Source: Rhizobium sp. CG5
GTDB taxonomy: Bacteria; Pseudomonadota; Alphaproteobacteria; Rhizobiales; Rhizobiaceae
Direction: 5' to 3'
Length of the DNA stretch: 64,000 nt
Assembly: GCF_023701945.1 (NCBI RefSeq)
Contig: NZ_JABAEF010000013.1
Span: forward strand, 62,001 to 126,000
Shown here: in pieces, positions 18,788 to 26,859 of the stretch
Position numbering within the stretch: position 1 is the first letter of the stretch
Layout: each line of letters opens with the position of its first letter
Position numbers and translations under genes: made by a program
The notes under the pieces: generated by a model
The model's input: the letters and a program-made list of their open reading frames with translations, nothing else
The model's database searches: none
Told to the model about the DNA's origin: nothing

Positions 18788-19132
18788 ATGCTTGAAACCT
18801 CGCCGCCCGATATCTTCGATTGCCAGACCTGCGGGGCCTGTTGCGCCTACTCGGCCGACTGGCCGCGCTTCTCGCTGGAAACCGACGAGGAGATCGCCCG
18901 CATTCCGGAAAAGTTCATTGCGGCCGACGAGAGCGGCATGCGTTTCGAGGCCGGACGCTGCCTGGCGCTGACCGGGGAGCTCGGCAAGCATGTCGGCTGC
19001 GGCGTCTATGCCGACCGGCCGCATGTCTGTCGCACCTGCATGCCAGGCGACCCGGAATGTCGCATCGCCCGGCAAGCGCTCGGCATGCCGGTCGATGATC
19101 TGCCGGATTTCGATGCGATGGATCAGGCGTAA
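18788..19132 (+). CDS. YkgJ family cysteine-cluster protein
   Basis: The 114-residue protein belongs to the zinc- or iron-chelating CxxCxxCC family. FDCQTCGACCAYS lies near residues 10-22, and further cysteines sit in GRCLAL, VGCGVYADRPHVCRTCMPGDPEC. Eight or more conserved cysteines suggest a bound Zn or Fe-S centre. Function is not established. It follows the aminotransferase by 54 bp and may share its transcript. Confidence 0.85.
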   Translation: MLETSPPDIFDCQTCGACCAYSADWPRFSLETDEEIARIPEKFIAADESGMRFEAGRCLALTGELGKHVGCGVYADRPHVCRTCMPGDPECRIARQALGMPVDDLPDFDAMDQA

Positions 19133-19138
19133 CGGTGG

Positions 19139-19465
19139 TTACTTCGCCGGAATGTTGACCGTCAGCGTATCGGCGCCCAGTTCGCTGCCGATTTCGGCGG
19201 TTTCCGTCTTTTTGTCCATGACGCAGAGATAGCTGACCGATCCCTCGGCACCCCGAGGCTTGCCGCTCAGGATGGCGACGCCATAGCTTGCCGTGCCGAA
19301 CGGATCGACGGCAATCACCGGTTTTTCCAGCATGTCGGCCGCGGCGGCAAGGCATTTCGTCTCGACCTTGGCGGCGAACTCGGCCCAGGCGTCGTCGGAC
19401 GAGGCAAGGGCTGGAGCGGCAAGGCAAAGGCTGGCGAGGCCAAGGGCGGCAAAGGGGCGAATCAT
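19139..19465 (-). CDS. small secreted protein of unknown function
   Basis: The 108-residue protein has a clear Sec signal peptide (MIRPFAALGLASLCLAAPALAS) and a mature part with two cysteines (TKCLAAA, SYLCVMD) that could form a disulphide. I do not recognise a family. The start at 19463-19465 has AAGGAAA upstream; a longer frame to 19591 lacks support. It is divergent from sodB, with about 210 bp between them. Confidence 0.75.
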   Translation of the reverse strand: MIRPFAALGLASLCLAAPALASSDDAWAEFAAKVETKCLAAAADMLEKPVIAVDPFGTASYGVAILSGKPRGAEGSVSYLCVMDKKTETAEIGSELGADTLTVNIPAK

Positions 19466-19678
19466 GATGTTTCCTTCGGGGTTTTGAAAGCCGGTAACGG
19501 CCATTTTGTCGTGCCCAATCTGGCGGACGATTTTGACAGATGTGCGATGCGCCGAGGCACAAACTTCTCTTTCCATGGAACAATTTGGCAAATGGCAGGT
19601 TGCCTCCGAACGGTTCCGCTCCTATGTTCCCGAGCACCCGCCGAATTCCCGCAATCTTTGCCAAGAGGAGAATATACC

Positions 19679-20281
19679 ATGGCTTTTGAATTGCCCGCAC
19701 TTCCCTACGACTACGAAGCGCTCGCCCCTTTCATGTCGAAAGAGACGCTCGAATTCCACCATGACAAGCACCACAAGGCCTATGTCGACAACGGCAACAA
19801 GCTTGCCGCCGATGCCGGTCTGTCGGATCTGTCGGTCGAGGACGTCGTCAAGAAGTCCTATGGCACCAACCAGGGCCTGTTCAACAATGCCGCCCAGCAT
19901 TACAACCACATCCATTTCTGGAAGTGGATGAAGAAGGACGGCGGCGGCACCAAGCTGCCTGGTAAGCTGGAAACGGCGATCGCCTCGGATCTCGGTGGCT
20001 ACGACAAGTTCAAGGCCGATTTCATCGCGGCCGGCACCACGCAGTTCGGCTCCGGCTGGGCCTGGCTCTCCGTCAAGGACGGCAAGCTGGAAATCTCCAA
20101 GACCCCGAATGGCGAGAACCCGCTGGTACATGGCGCATCGCCGATCCTCGGCGTCGACGTGTGGGAGCATTCCTATTACATCGACTACCGCAACGCCCGC
20201 CCGAAATACCTCGAAGCCTTCGTCGACAGCCTGATCAACTGGGATTACGTGCTGGAAATGTACGAAGCCGCCGCGAAGTAA
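19679..20281 (+). CDS. sodB: superoxide dismutase, Fe-type
   Basis: The 200-residue cytoplasmic enzyme converts superoxide to oxygen and peroxide. Metal ligands are H27, H77, D160 and H164 (FHHDKHHKAY, NHIHFW, DVWEHSYY). Gln73 in NNAAQ occupies the position typical of iron enzymes rather than manganese ones. The ATG at 19679 follows AAGAGGAG. A GGAAC-N16-GGTT sequence about 100 bases upstream loosely resembles the alphaproteobacterial EcfG stress promoter, but is a weak match. A strong terminator follows. Confidence 0.97.
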   Translation: MAFELPALPYDYEALAPFMSKETLEFHHDKHHKAYVDNGNKLAADAGLSDLSVEDVVKKSYGTNQGLFNNAAQHYNHIHFWKWMKKDGGGTKLPGKLETAIASDLGGYDKFKADFIAAGTTQFGSGWAWLSVKDGKLEISKTPNGENPLVHGASPILGVDVWEHSYYIDYRNARPKYLEAFVDSLINWDYVLEMYEAAAK

Positions 20282-20308
20282 GAACCGCGTTCAAGGCCTG
20301 ATTGCGAG

Positions 20309-20342
20309 ACGCCCGGTGCAGCGATGCGCCGGGCGTTTTTTG
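20309..20342 (+). terminator. sodB terminator
   Basis: ACGCCCGG pairs with CCGGGCGT around an inner TGCA/TGCG stem and is followed by TTTTTT, a classic intrinsic terminator 28 bases after the sodB stop. Confidence 0.9.
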
Positions 20343-20394
20343 TGAGCCGACGGGTTGGGTATTTGCAGGCGAATTGCTTGTCGTGAATGCCGCG

Positions 20395-20841
20395 CTAGAC
20401 CCGAAGATCGGTCGGCGTGACGACATCTGCCGAAAATGGCAGGAAATGGCGCGTGTTCCACGTCACCACCACCAGCCCATGGGCCTTTGCCGTGCCGGCG
20501 ATCAGGGCGTCGGCCATGCCGGGGCTGTGGCCGGCAGATATGGCCTGGGCCTCCAGGCCGCCGGCGATCGAGGCAATGTCCATATCGATGGAAAGAATGC
20601 GATCCTGGAAGATATGGACCAGCCCGTTCAGCCAGAGGCGGATGGCCTCGGCTTTGGCCGTGGCGCCCTTTGCCTCCAGCAAATGCTGGCCCTTTTCGAT
20701 CTCGTGGATCGTCACCACCGAAAGATACAAGGCGTTTTGTGCATCCTGCTCGCGCATCCAGCTGAGAAAATCACCAGGGATATCGACCTTGGACGGCGAC
20801 AGCATGGAGATGACGTTGGTGTCCAGCAGATAACCGTTCAA
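20395..20841 (-). CDS. vapC: VapC-type PIN domain toxin
   Basis: The 148-residue PIN-domain ribonuclease has the acidic residues in LLDTNVIS (D7), IHEIEKG and MADALIAGTA plus the C-terminal TWNTRHF. VapC toxins cut tRNA or rRNA when freed from the antitoxin. The start codon is TTG (20839-20841), overlapping the antitoxin stop as TTGA, so its translation is coupled and probably weak. That fits the need for excess antitoxin. Confidence 0.9.
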   Translation of the reverse strand: MNGYLLDTNVISMLSPSKVDIPGDFLSWMREQDAQNALYLSVVTIHEIEKGQHLLEAKGATAKAEAIRLWLNGLVHIFQDRILSIDMDIASIAGGLEAQAISAGHSPGMADALIAGTAKAHGLVVVTWNTRHFLPFSADVVTPTDLRV

Positions 20842-21089
20842 AGATCGACATCCCTCGACGGGGACGGATTGCGCTGCGGCTCCATGCCGCCCGGAAACGT
20901 CATCAGATAGTCGGCAAAGCTCGGACGATCCGTCTTCAAGGATTTCCGGGCGGCTTCGGCGGCCTCGAGAGAGACCAGAACGGCAGCGGGCTTGCCGTGG
21001 CGGGTGATGGTGACGAATTCGCCATTGACCGCATCATCGACAAGCTTGGAAAATCCGGCCTTGGCATCTTTCAGGCTGACGGTCGACAT
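20838..21089 (-). CDS. vapB: Phd/YefM-type antitoxin of the VapC pair
   Basis: The 83-residue protein has the Phd/YefM fold (MSTVSLKDAKAGFSKLVDDAVNGEFVTITRHGKPAAVLVS) for DNA binding and a C-terminal tail that would wrap the toxin. The start at 21087-21089 places it ten bases from a 10-bp-arm inverted repeat at 21099-21130, the expected autoregulatory operator. A longer frame to 21125 would start inside that operator and is rejected. Confidence 0.88.
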   Translation of the reverse strand: MSTVSLKDAKAGFSKLVDDAVNGEFVTITRHGKPAAVLVSLEAAEAARKSLKTDRPSFADYLMTFPGGMEPQRNPSPSRDVDL

Positions 21090-21098
21090 AACGAAAAG

Positions 21099-21130
21099 CC
21101 CTATTGTGATCACATATGACCACAATAGGG
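21099..21130. promoter_or_regulatory. inverted repeat, VapBC operator
   Basis: Perfect arms CCCTATTGTG (21099-21108) and CACAATAGGG (21121-21130) flank 12 bases that contain a smaller GTGATCAC dyad. It lies directly upstream of the antitoxin start and is probably bound by the VapB/VapBC complex. Confidence 0.75.
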
Positions 21131-21195
21131 CTGTGCATGTTTCAAATCAAGCAGGCGGGAGGATAGTTTAGCCCCCCCAAAAGCCCTGCGTCACC

Positions 21196-21687
21196 TTACT
21201 TGGCAGGCTTCAGCGAGTTGATGATTTCCATCAGCACAGGCCCGTGCTTTTCCTGCTCGCCCTTGGTGCCCCAATAGGTGATGACCAGCAGCTTGTCGGG
21301 CTTGGGGGCAACGAAGGACAGGCCGATATTGACCGGGCCGTCCTTGTCCGTGCCGGACCAGTCGAGATTGCTCATGGTCATGCCGTTGAACTTGTCTTCC
21401 GACTCTTTCTGGGTGGCCGGATCGATGGTGATGCCGTTTTCCTCGAAGAAGGCGAAGGCATCCTCGATGACCTTGTCGCTGGTCTTCTCTTCAGCGACAT
21501 CGATCGAGAAATAGATGGCGTCGTCATCGGACACGGCCTGAATGCCGGTCTCGGTTTCTTCCGGGTTCCAGGTGTCGGGAATGGTGATCGAGGCGACCGG
21601 CGTGTCGCTTGGAAACAGCAAGGTGGCAGCCTGCGAGCCGCAGGGCAGCAGAAGCGCCATCATGGTGGCGGCAAGAAGGGTCTTCAT
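21196..21687 (-). CDS. secreted protein of unknown function
   Basis: The 163-residue protein has a signal peptide (MKTLLAATMMALLLPCGSQA). Its mature domain has alternating strands (ASITIPDTWNPEETETGIQAVSDDDAIYF region, then VNIGLSFVAPKPDKLLVITYWG) reminiscent of the small PsbP/DUF1795-like periplasmic folds. No catalytic residues are evident. The start ATG at 21685-21687 has GGAGAG upstream. It stands alone between the VapBC operator and the phosphoesterase. Confidence 0.8.
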   Translation of the reverse strand: MKTLLAATMMALLLPCGSQAATLLFPSDTPVASITIPDTWNPEETETGIQAVSDDDAIYFSIDVAEEKTSDKVIEDAFAFFEENGITIDPATQKESEDKFNGMTMSNLDWSGTDKDGPVNIGLSFVAPKPDKLLVITYWGTKGEQEKHGPVLMEIINSLKPAK

Positions 21688-21878
21688 GGCGTTCTCTCCT
21701 CTAAGAAATGGCGGAATGCGTCAGGTGAAAAGTGGGATTCTGTCGAAAGCGGAGGCACGCGTTTGCCTTTGCCGCAAGCGGACTAAAACCAGGCTCGCCT
21801 AGCATGAAAACAGTTGTATTCCGATGAGGGTCCGGGCCCGGTGCAATAAAAGTCAGACGCGGAGGGCCGTTCGTCGTC

Positions 21879-22793
21879 ATGCCTCTGTCACACAGAGGTC
21901 CTATCCAGCCGGCCAGTCTCCTCTTGCGAATGCGCCGTTCCATGTTCCCTGAAAAATCCGGCAATCCCCTGCTTCGCTTCGGCGTCGTCGCCGATCCGCA
22001 ATATGCGCCGATCACGCCGAATATCCAGCTTGATCGCCACTATGCCAACAGCCTCGACAAGCTCCGGCAGGCCCTGACTCATTTCGACGATCTCGACCTC
22101 TCCTTCGTCGTGACGCTGGGCGACCTCATCGATCGCGATTTCGACAATTTCGACCGCGTGCTGCCGCTTTATGAAGGCTCGCGGCATCAGTGCCTGTTTC
22201 TGCCGGGCAATCATGATTTTGCCGTGGCTCCGGAGCGGCTTGGCGAGGTTCATGGCCGTCTCGGCATGCCGGCGCCCTATCATGACTTTGTGCGAAACGG
22301 CTGGCGGTTCATCCTGCTCGACGGCAACGAGATTTCGCTATTTGCCCCGCCGCCCGGCGATCCGCGCCGCACCGAGGCTGCCGATCGGCTGACAAGGCTG
22401 GAGCAGGTCGGCGCCGTCAATGCCAAGCCGTGGAATGCCGGCATGAGCGCCGCGCAGATCGGCTGGCTCGGCGAACGGCTGTTGCTGGCCGAACAGGCGG
22501 GCGAAAGGGTGGTGGTGATGGGCCACTATCCGCTTTTTCCGCAGACGGACCACACTCTCTGGGATGGGGAACAGGTGGCAGCGCTACTGTCTGCGTCGCC
22601 GGTTGTCGCGGCCTATCTCTGCGGCCATAATCATGTTGGCAATTATGGGTTCCTGGGTGGCTGCCACTTCGTCAATTTCAAGGGCATGGTGGATGGCGAA
22701 ACCGAGAGTGCCTTTGCCGTGGTCGAGCTCTATCGCGATCGCATCGAGATCATCGGCTTCGGCCGGGAGGAAAGCCGCAGCCTGGCCTTTTAG
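21879..22793 (+). CDS. metallophosphoesterase, ADP-ribose/CDP-alcohol diphosphatase-like
   Basis: The protein has the full calcineurin-like metal set: FGVVADPQY, LGDLIDRD, LPGNHDF, VMGHYPLF and GHNHVGNYG. The opening RFGVVADPQYAPI...RHYANSLDKL resembles Mn-dependent ADP-ribose/CDP-alcohol diphosphatases, which cleave ADP-ribose or CDP-choline. The start is uncertain: ATG at 21879 (304 residues), 21930 or 21942. The catalytic domain begins about residue 27 of the longest version, so the shorter ones are plausible. Confidence 0.87.
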   Translation: MPLSHRGPIQPASLLLRMRRSMFPEKSGNPLLRFGVVADPQYAPITPNIQLDRHYANSLDKLRQALTHFDDLDLSFVVTLGDLIDRDFDNFDRVLPLYEGSRHQCLFLPGNHDFAVAPERLGEVHGRLGMPAPYHDFVRNGWRFILLDGNEISLFAPPPGDPRRTEAADRLTRLEQVGAVNAKPWNAGMSAAQIGWLGERLLLAEQAGERVVVMGHYPLFPQTDHTLWDGEQVAALLSASPVVAAYLCGHNHVGNYGFLGGCHFVNFKGMVDGETESAFAVVELYRDRIEIIGFGREESRSLAF

Positions 22794-23488
22794 GTCGATG
22801 CGGGGTTGCCGCTCGTCCAGCCGCTGATCCACAGATCCCGCAGACGGTTTCCCTCGCCGCGGAAGAAGGTGTCGTCCGGCTGGCAGTCCTCCACCCGGTC
22901 GGCGCGGAAATTGCGGATCGCCTGGCGCAGCTCGCACCAGGCGACGATCACCGCGGTCGCCGAATAGTAGATCAGCGCCAGCGGCCGGATCAGCCGCTCC
23001 GTCGCATTGCCCCATTCGTCGCGATAGTCGAGCAGCAGCTTCTGCTCGTCGCGGATGGCATGGCGCACCATGCCGAGGTCGATGCCGTCCGGTGCCGGCG
23101 CGATGCTGCCCCAGGCCTGCAGCGCATTGCTTTGCAGCACCTGGCGCAGCGGCCCCGGCACGGCGGCGGCGATCTTGGCATTGACGCCTTTGGCGGCCTG
23201 CTTCAATGCCTGGTCGCCGGTGCGCTCCAGCAGGGCCAGACCCAGCACGATCGCCTCGGTTTCCTCCACCGAAAACATCAGCGGCGGCAGGTCGAAGCCT
23301 GGCCGCAGGATATAGCCGAGCCCGCGCTCGCCCTCGATCGGCACGCGCATCGCCTGCAGCGCCACGATATCGCGATAGATCGACCGTGGCGTCACTTCCA
23401 GTTGATCGGCAATGGCCTGGGCGGTCACCGCGTGACGGGCACGTTTCAGGATCTGGATGATCTCGAACAGTCGCGATGCCTTGCGCAA
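22790..23488 (-). CDS. YafY family WYL-domain regulator (locus 1)
   Basis: The 232-residue protein has an N-terminal HTH_11 winged helix (VTAQAIADQLEVTPRSIYRDIVALQ, about 20-45) and a WYL effector domain (LLLDYRDEWGN, VIVAWCELRQAIRNFRADRV). The start is TTG at 23486-23488 behind AAGGAG. It is divergent from the LysE exporter, and a 9-bp-arm palindrome (23506-23529) containing CTGACA/TGTCAG sits between them. It should control the exporter, itself, or both. Its recognition helix is close to that of the second YafY protein at 50780-51481. Confidence 0.88.
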   Translation of the reverse strand: MRKASRLFEIIQILKRARHAVTAQAIADQLEVTPRSIYRDIVALQAMRVPIEGERGLGYILRPGFDLPPLMFSVEETEAIVLGLALLERTGDQALKQAAKGVNAKIAAAVPGPLRQVLQSNALQAWGSIAPAPDGIDLGMVRHAIRDEQKLLLDYRDEWGNATERLIRPLALIYYSATAVIVAWCELRQAIRNFRADRVEDCQPDDTFFRGEGNRLRDLWISGWTSGNPAST

Positions 23489-23505
23489 TGCGGTCTCCTT
23501 GAACG

Positions 23506-23529
23506 CTCCTGACACAACGCTGTCAGGAG
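23506..23529. promoter_or_regulatory. CTCCTGACA/TGTCAGGAG operator, YafY locus 1
   Basis: Perfect 9-bp arms CTCCTGACA (23506-23514) and TGTCAGGAG (23521-23529) flank CAACGC, 18 bases from the regulator's TTG start. The core CTGACA-N6-TGTCAG matches the core found at the other YafY locus in this window. Confidence 0.75.
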
Positions 23530-23610
23530 GAGAGTTGTATGGACATCGCAACTATCTGAAATCTTGCCAAAAGATTCAGACTCGTCCTCGCTTCCTTCAA
23601 GGATACTGAC

Positions 23611-24240
23611 ATGAGTTACGCGGAAAATCTCTGGATTTTTCTTCTTCTTCTGACCGGCATCATCCTCGTGCCCGGCATGGACATGATCTATGTGCTGGCG
23701 AGTTCGCTGTCGGGCGGGCGGCGGTCCGGACTTGCCGCCACCGGCGGCATGATGCTCGGCGGCGCCATCCACACCCTGTTCGGGACGCTCGGCGCGGGAC
23801 TGCTGGTGGCGCTGGCGCCCGCCCTGTTCGGACCGCTTTTGCTTCTCGGTGCCGGTTACATGATCTGGGTCGGGTTGCAGCTGGTGCGAAGCTCGATCAC
23901 GGTCGCGGCTGTGGATGCTGGCCATCTCCACCGTCTGTGGGTGACCTTTCGCCAGGCGGTCACGACCTGCCTGCTCAATCCCAAGGCCTATCTGTTCGTC
24001 ATCGCCGTCTATCCGCAATTTCTCAAGAGCCAATATGGTCCCTTGTGGCTGCAAGGCGTCGTGATGGGGCTGATGACAGTGCTGGTACAGGGCCTGGTTT
24101 ATGGCGGCGTGGCGATGGCTGGCCATGGCGCGCGGCAGGCGCTCGTCTCGCATCCCGGTGTCACCAAGGCGATCGGCCGCGGCGCAGGGGTCTTGCTGAT
24201 CATCGCGGCTGTCCTGACGCTGGTCCATGAATGGGCGTGA
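23611..24240 (+). CDS. LysE/RhtB family amino acid exporter
   Basis: The 209-residue inner-membrane protein has about six helices and the LysE/RhtB signatures: GIILVPGMDMIYVLASSLSGGRRSGLAATGGMMLGG at the start and CLLNPKAYLFVIAVYPQF in the middle. It should export an amino acid or related metabolite. The ATG at 23611 follows AAGGATACTGAC. It is divergent from the YafY regulator with a shared palindromic operator. Confidence 0.92.
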   Translation: MSYAENLWIFLLLLTGIILVPGMDMIYVLASSLSGGRRSGLAATGGMMLGGAIHTLFGTLGAGLLVALAPALFGPLLLLGAGYMIWVGLQLVRSSITVAAVDAGHLHRLWVTFRQAVTTCLLNPKAYLFVIAVYPQFLKSQYGPLWLQGVVMGLMTVLVQGLVYGGVAMAGHGARQALVSHPGVTKAIGRGAGVLLIIAAVLTLVHEWA

Positions 24241-24441
24241 GGGCGAGGCTCATGGTGTCGCCGCCTGGGTCTGAAAAAGGTGTATTTCAGGCAGTTTTCT
24301 TGTTGAACATCAAATCCTTGCCGTTTGGCCCGGACTTCACCGCATTGTGACTTCATTCCTGTCATCGAAGTCTGCAAACATCTTATGGCTTGCCCATTGC
24401 AATCGCCGGTACGCCCGGCTCTCTACAAGGAGCGTTCTTCG

Positions 24442-24885
24442 ATGAAGCTGAAACTCGCCCTGGCTGCGGCCGCAACTCTCTGTCTTGGCATCGCCGCGGC
24501 TTCTGCTGCCGGCGAGCCGCAGGTCGTCCGTCAGGACATGATGAAGAAGGTTGGCGGCGCCATGGGTGCGCTCGGTGCGATCGCCAAGGGCGAAAAACCG
24601 TTTGATGCCGAAGTGATCAAAGCGTCGCTCTCCACCATGGCCGAAGTCGGCAAGACCTTTCCGGACCAGTTCCCCGCCGGTTCCGAAGTCGGTCTGGAAA
24701 CGGAAGCCAGCCCGAAGATCTGGGAAGACATGGAAGGCTTCAAGGCCAAGTCTGCGGCCCTGGTCACGGTGGCCGAAGCGCAGCTCGCTGCCATGCCGAC
24801 GGATCAGGCCAGCGTCGGCGCGATGATGAAGACCGTCGGCGGTACCTGCGGCGATTGCCACCAGACTTTCCGCCTGAAGAAGTAA
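24442..24885 (+). CDS. cytochrome c' (class II c-type cytochrome)
   Basis: The 147-residue periplasmic protein has a signal peptide (about 1-22, AAASA) and a four-helix-bundle body with the haem motif CGDCH near the C-terminus followed by QTFRLKK, the cytochrome c' arrangement. Such proteins bind NO or scavenge it, or shuttle electrons. The ATG at 24442 follows CAAGGAG. A second c-type cytochrome gene follows 98 bp downstream, behind a hairpin. Confidence 0.93.
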   Translation: MKLKLALAAAATLCLGIAAASAAGEPQVVRQDMMKKVGGAMGALGAIAKGEKPFDAEVIKASLSTMAEVGKTFPDQFPAGSEVGLETEASPKIWEDMEGFKAKSAALVTVAEAQLAAMPTDQASVGAMMKTVGGTCGDCHQTFRLKK

Positions 24886-24899
24886 GCCTCATCGGCCCT

Positions 24900-24953
24900 G
24901 CCATGGCCGGCTGTCGTCTTTGACGTGTGGCTGGCCATGGCGCTTTTATTTTC
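24900..24953 (+). terminator. inverted repeat with T-rich tail after cytochrome c'
   Basis: GCCATGGCC (24900-24908) and GGCCATGGC (24933-24941) pair around a 24-base loop that itself can fold. GCTTTTATTTTC follows. It may partly terminate transcription before the dihaem cytochrome gene. Confidence 0.55.
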
Positions 24954-24983
24954 TGACATGAACTGTGCTTTGCGGAGGGTGCC

Positions 24984-25901
24984 ATGGCATCGAAATGGCT
25001 CAAGGGGCTCGGCGTTCTGGTGGCACTTGGCGTGGTCGGCGCTGGTGGTTTTCTGCTGGTGACGGCACCTGACCCACAGAGTGATAGCGTCTGGGCCAAT
25101 CTCGGCGAGCCCGACCTTGTCAATGGCCGCACGGTATTCTTTGCCGGCGGCTGTACCAGCTGTCATGCCGCCGCCGGATCGCAGGGCGATGCCCGCCTGG
25201 TGCTATCCGGCGGCGCACCGCTGAAAAGCTCGTTCGGCACCTTCCATGCCCCCAATATTTCCAGCGACGCGACTGCCGGGATCGGCGCCTGGACGCTTGC
25301 CGAATTCGGCAATGCCATGACGCGCGGCGTCGGGCGGCAGGGCGAACATCTCTATCCGTCCTTTCCCTATGGGTCCTATGCCCGGATGAGCCCGAAGGAC
25401 GTCAACGACCTCTACGGTTTCATGAAGACCCTGCCGGCCAGTTCCGCGGTGGCGCCGCCGCATGACTTGCCGTTCCCCTTCAACATTCGCCTGGTGCTGG
25501 GCGGCTGGAAACTGCTCTACTTTACCGACGCGCCGCGGGTCGAGATCGCCAATGCCAGCGACGTGGTGAAGCGCGGCCAATATCTGGTCGAGGGCCCCGG
25601 CCATTGCGGCGAATGCCACAGTCCGCGCGATGCGCTGGGTGGGTTCAAGTCCGGCCAATGGCTGGCGGGCGGCCCTAATCCTGAAGGCGAAGGCACGATC
25701 CCCAATATCACGCCGGGCTCGAAAAGCATTGGCAGCTGGAGCGAAGGCGATATCGCGACCTATCTCGAAACGGGCTTTACGCCCGACTTCGACAGCGTCG
25801 GCGGCTCGATGGTCGAGGTGCAGAAGAACATGGCGGAACTGCCGGCTGCCGACCGTGAGGCGATTGCCGCCTATCTGAAGGCGATCCCGGCGGTGCCATG
25901 A
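24984..25901 (+). CDS. dihaem cytochrome c, membrane-anchored
   Basis: The 305-residue protein has an N-terminal uncleaved helix (about 5-27) and two class I cytochrome c domains with haem motifs CTSCH (about 57-61) and CGECH (about 209-213). Methionine ligands are plausible in SYARM and in the SVGGSM region. The layout resembles the cytochrome subunits of alcohol or aldehyde dehydrogenases and related electron carriers. No dehydrogenase subunit lies beside it, so its donor is unknown. It is possibly co-expressed with the cytochrome c' gene. Confidence 0.9.
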   Translation: MASKWLKGLGVLVALGVVGAGGFLLVTAPDPQSDSVWANLGEPDLVNGRTVFFAGGCTSCHAAAGSQGDARLVLSGGAPLKSSFGTFHAPNISSDATAGIGAWTLAEFGNAMTRGVGRQGEHLYPSFPYGSYARMSPKDVNDLYGFMKTLPASSAVAPPHDLPFPFNIRLVLGGWKLLYFTDAPRVEIANASDVVKRGQYLVEGPGHCGECHSPRDALGGFKSGQWLAGGPNPEGEGTIPNITPGSKSIGSWSEGDIATYLETGFTPDFDSVGGSMVEVQKNMAELPAADREAIAAYLKAIPAVP

Positions 25902-25988
25902 GATTGCCGATGCCGACATCCGTCCAGCGTCGCGTAAGCCTGTGCGCTCAGAGTGACGCCCGGGGAAGACGGAGGAGACGGACGCGGC

Positions 25989-26213
25989 ATGACCAATGAA
26001 CGCAGGCGAATGGAAAGCGCGCTTCGCACGCTTCTCGACAGCTATCCCGATCCGGCCCTGCACCGCTGGGTCAGCCAGACGATCGACGCCTTTGCCGCGC
26101 GCTTGAGCGGTATTGCCGATCCGCGCGAGCGCGACCATGCCTATCAGGCGGCCCTCATTCTCATCAAGACAACCCTGCAGCAATGGTCAAAAGACCGGCC
26201 GGTCTTTCATTGA
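25989..26213 (+). CDS. small conserved-looking protein of unknown function
   Basis: A 74-residue helical, charged protein (MTNERRRMESALRTLLDSY opening). No family recognised. The start at 25989 is preceded by GGAGGAGACGGA; an upstream in-frame ATG at 25953 would add a Gly/Asp-rich stretch. It lies 87 bp downstream of the dihaem cytochrome on the same strand. Codon use looks like that of its neighbours. Confidence 0.6.
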   Translation: MTNERRRMESALRTLLDSYPDPALHRWVSQTIDAFAARLSGIADPRERDHAYQAALILIKTTLQQWSKDRPVFH

Positions 26214-26247
26214 TCCGCGCCTGATCCAGGTGCAAGGCCGCGGAAGC

Positions 26248-26838
26248 CTATCGATGTTCGCCGGCAAAGGCGGTGATTTCGTCTTGCGCCTCCGGTGTCC
26301 AGAGATCGAGGGCTTTGAGAATTTCCGTCGTGAAGCTGACCGGCGCCGTGCCCGGGGCCGTCACCACGCGACTGTTGGACATCGCCTGCGGCTGGTCGCG
26401 ATAATGGGCGGTGCCCCGATAGGCCGGATAGGCCTGGTGCGAGGCCAGTCGGTTACCGGTATGGACGACATCATCGAGCACACCGGTCGCCGCCAGCGCG
26501 CTCGCCGCCGCGCAGATGCCGGCCACCACCTTACCGGCCTCCTTGAACGACCGGGCAAGGGTCCCAAAATCCGGTGCCGCTCCATTTTCCCAGGACAGCC
26601 CGCCGGGAATCACCAGCGCATCAAAGGTTGCGGCGTCCAGATCGCCATATCCGATGTCGGGCGTCACCTTCAGGCCGCCCGTCGAGGTCACGGGCCTGCC
26701 ATCCGGCGAGGCGGTGATCACCTCCACGCCGAGATAGGAGCGCGCCACCGCCATCAGCAGGGCGCATTCCCAATCGGCAAAGTCGGGGGTCAGGGCAATG
26801 GCGATGCGGGTTGCGGGCAGAGTCGTCGTGCTGGTCAT
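26248..26838 (-). CDS. DJ-1/PfpI family protein
   Basis: The 196-residue protein has the class I glutamine-amidotransferase-like fold of the DJ-1/PfpI family. The nucleophile Cys sits in the elbow VAGICAAASALAATGVLDD, and DALVIPGG precedes it. Family members act as glyoxalases, deglycases, chaperones or isonitrile hydratases, so a reaction cannot be assigned. It precedes a GNAT acetyltransferase gene on the same strand as the downstream partner (21 bp between them). Confidence 0.87.
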   Translation of the reverse strand: MTSTTTLPATRIAIALTPDFADWECALLMAVARSYLGVEVITASPDGRPVTSTGGLKVTPDIGYGDLDAATFDALVIPGGLSWENGAAPDFGTLARSFKEAGKVVAGICAAASALAATGVLDDVVHTGNRLASHQAYPAYRGTAHYRDQPQAMSNSRVVTAPGTAPVSFTTEILKALDLWTPEAQDEITAFAGEHR

Positions 26839-26859
26839 GGCAAACCTCGTTTCAGACGT

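Noticed and set aside
19577-19605. EcfG-type stress promoter before sodB (GGAAC-N16-GGTT)
   Set aside because: Only a partial match to GGAAC-N16/17-CGTT and such matches are common by chance; kept only as a remark under sodB.
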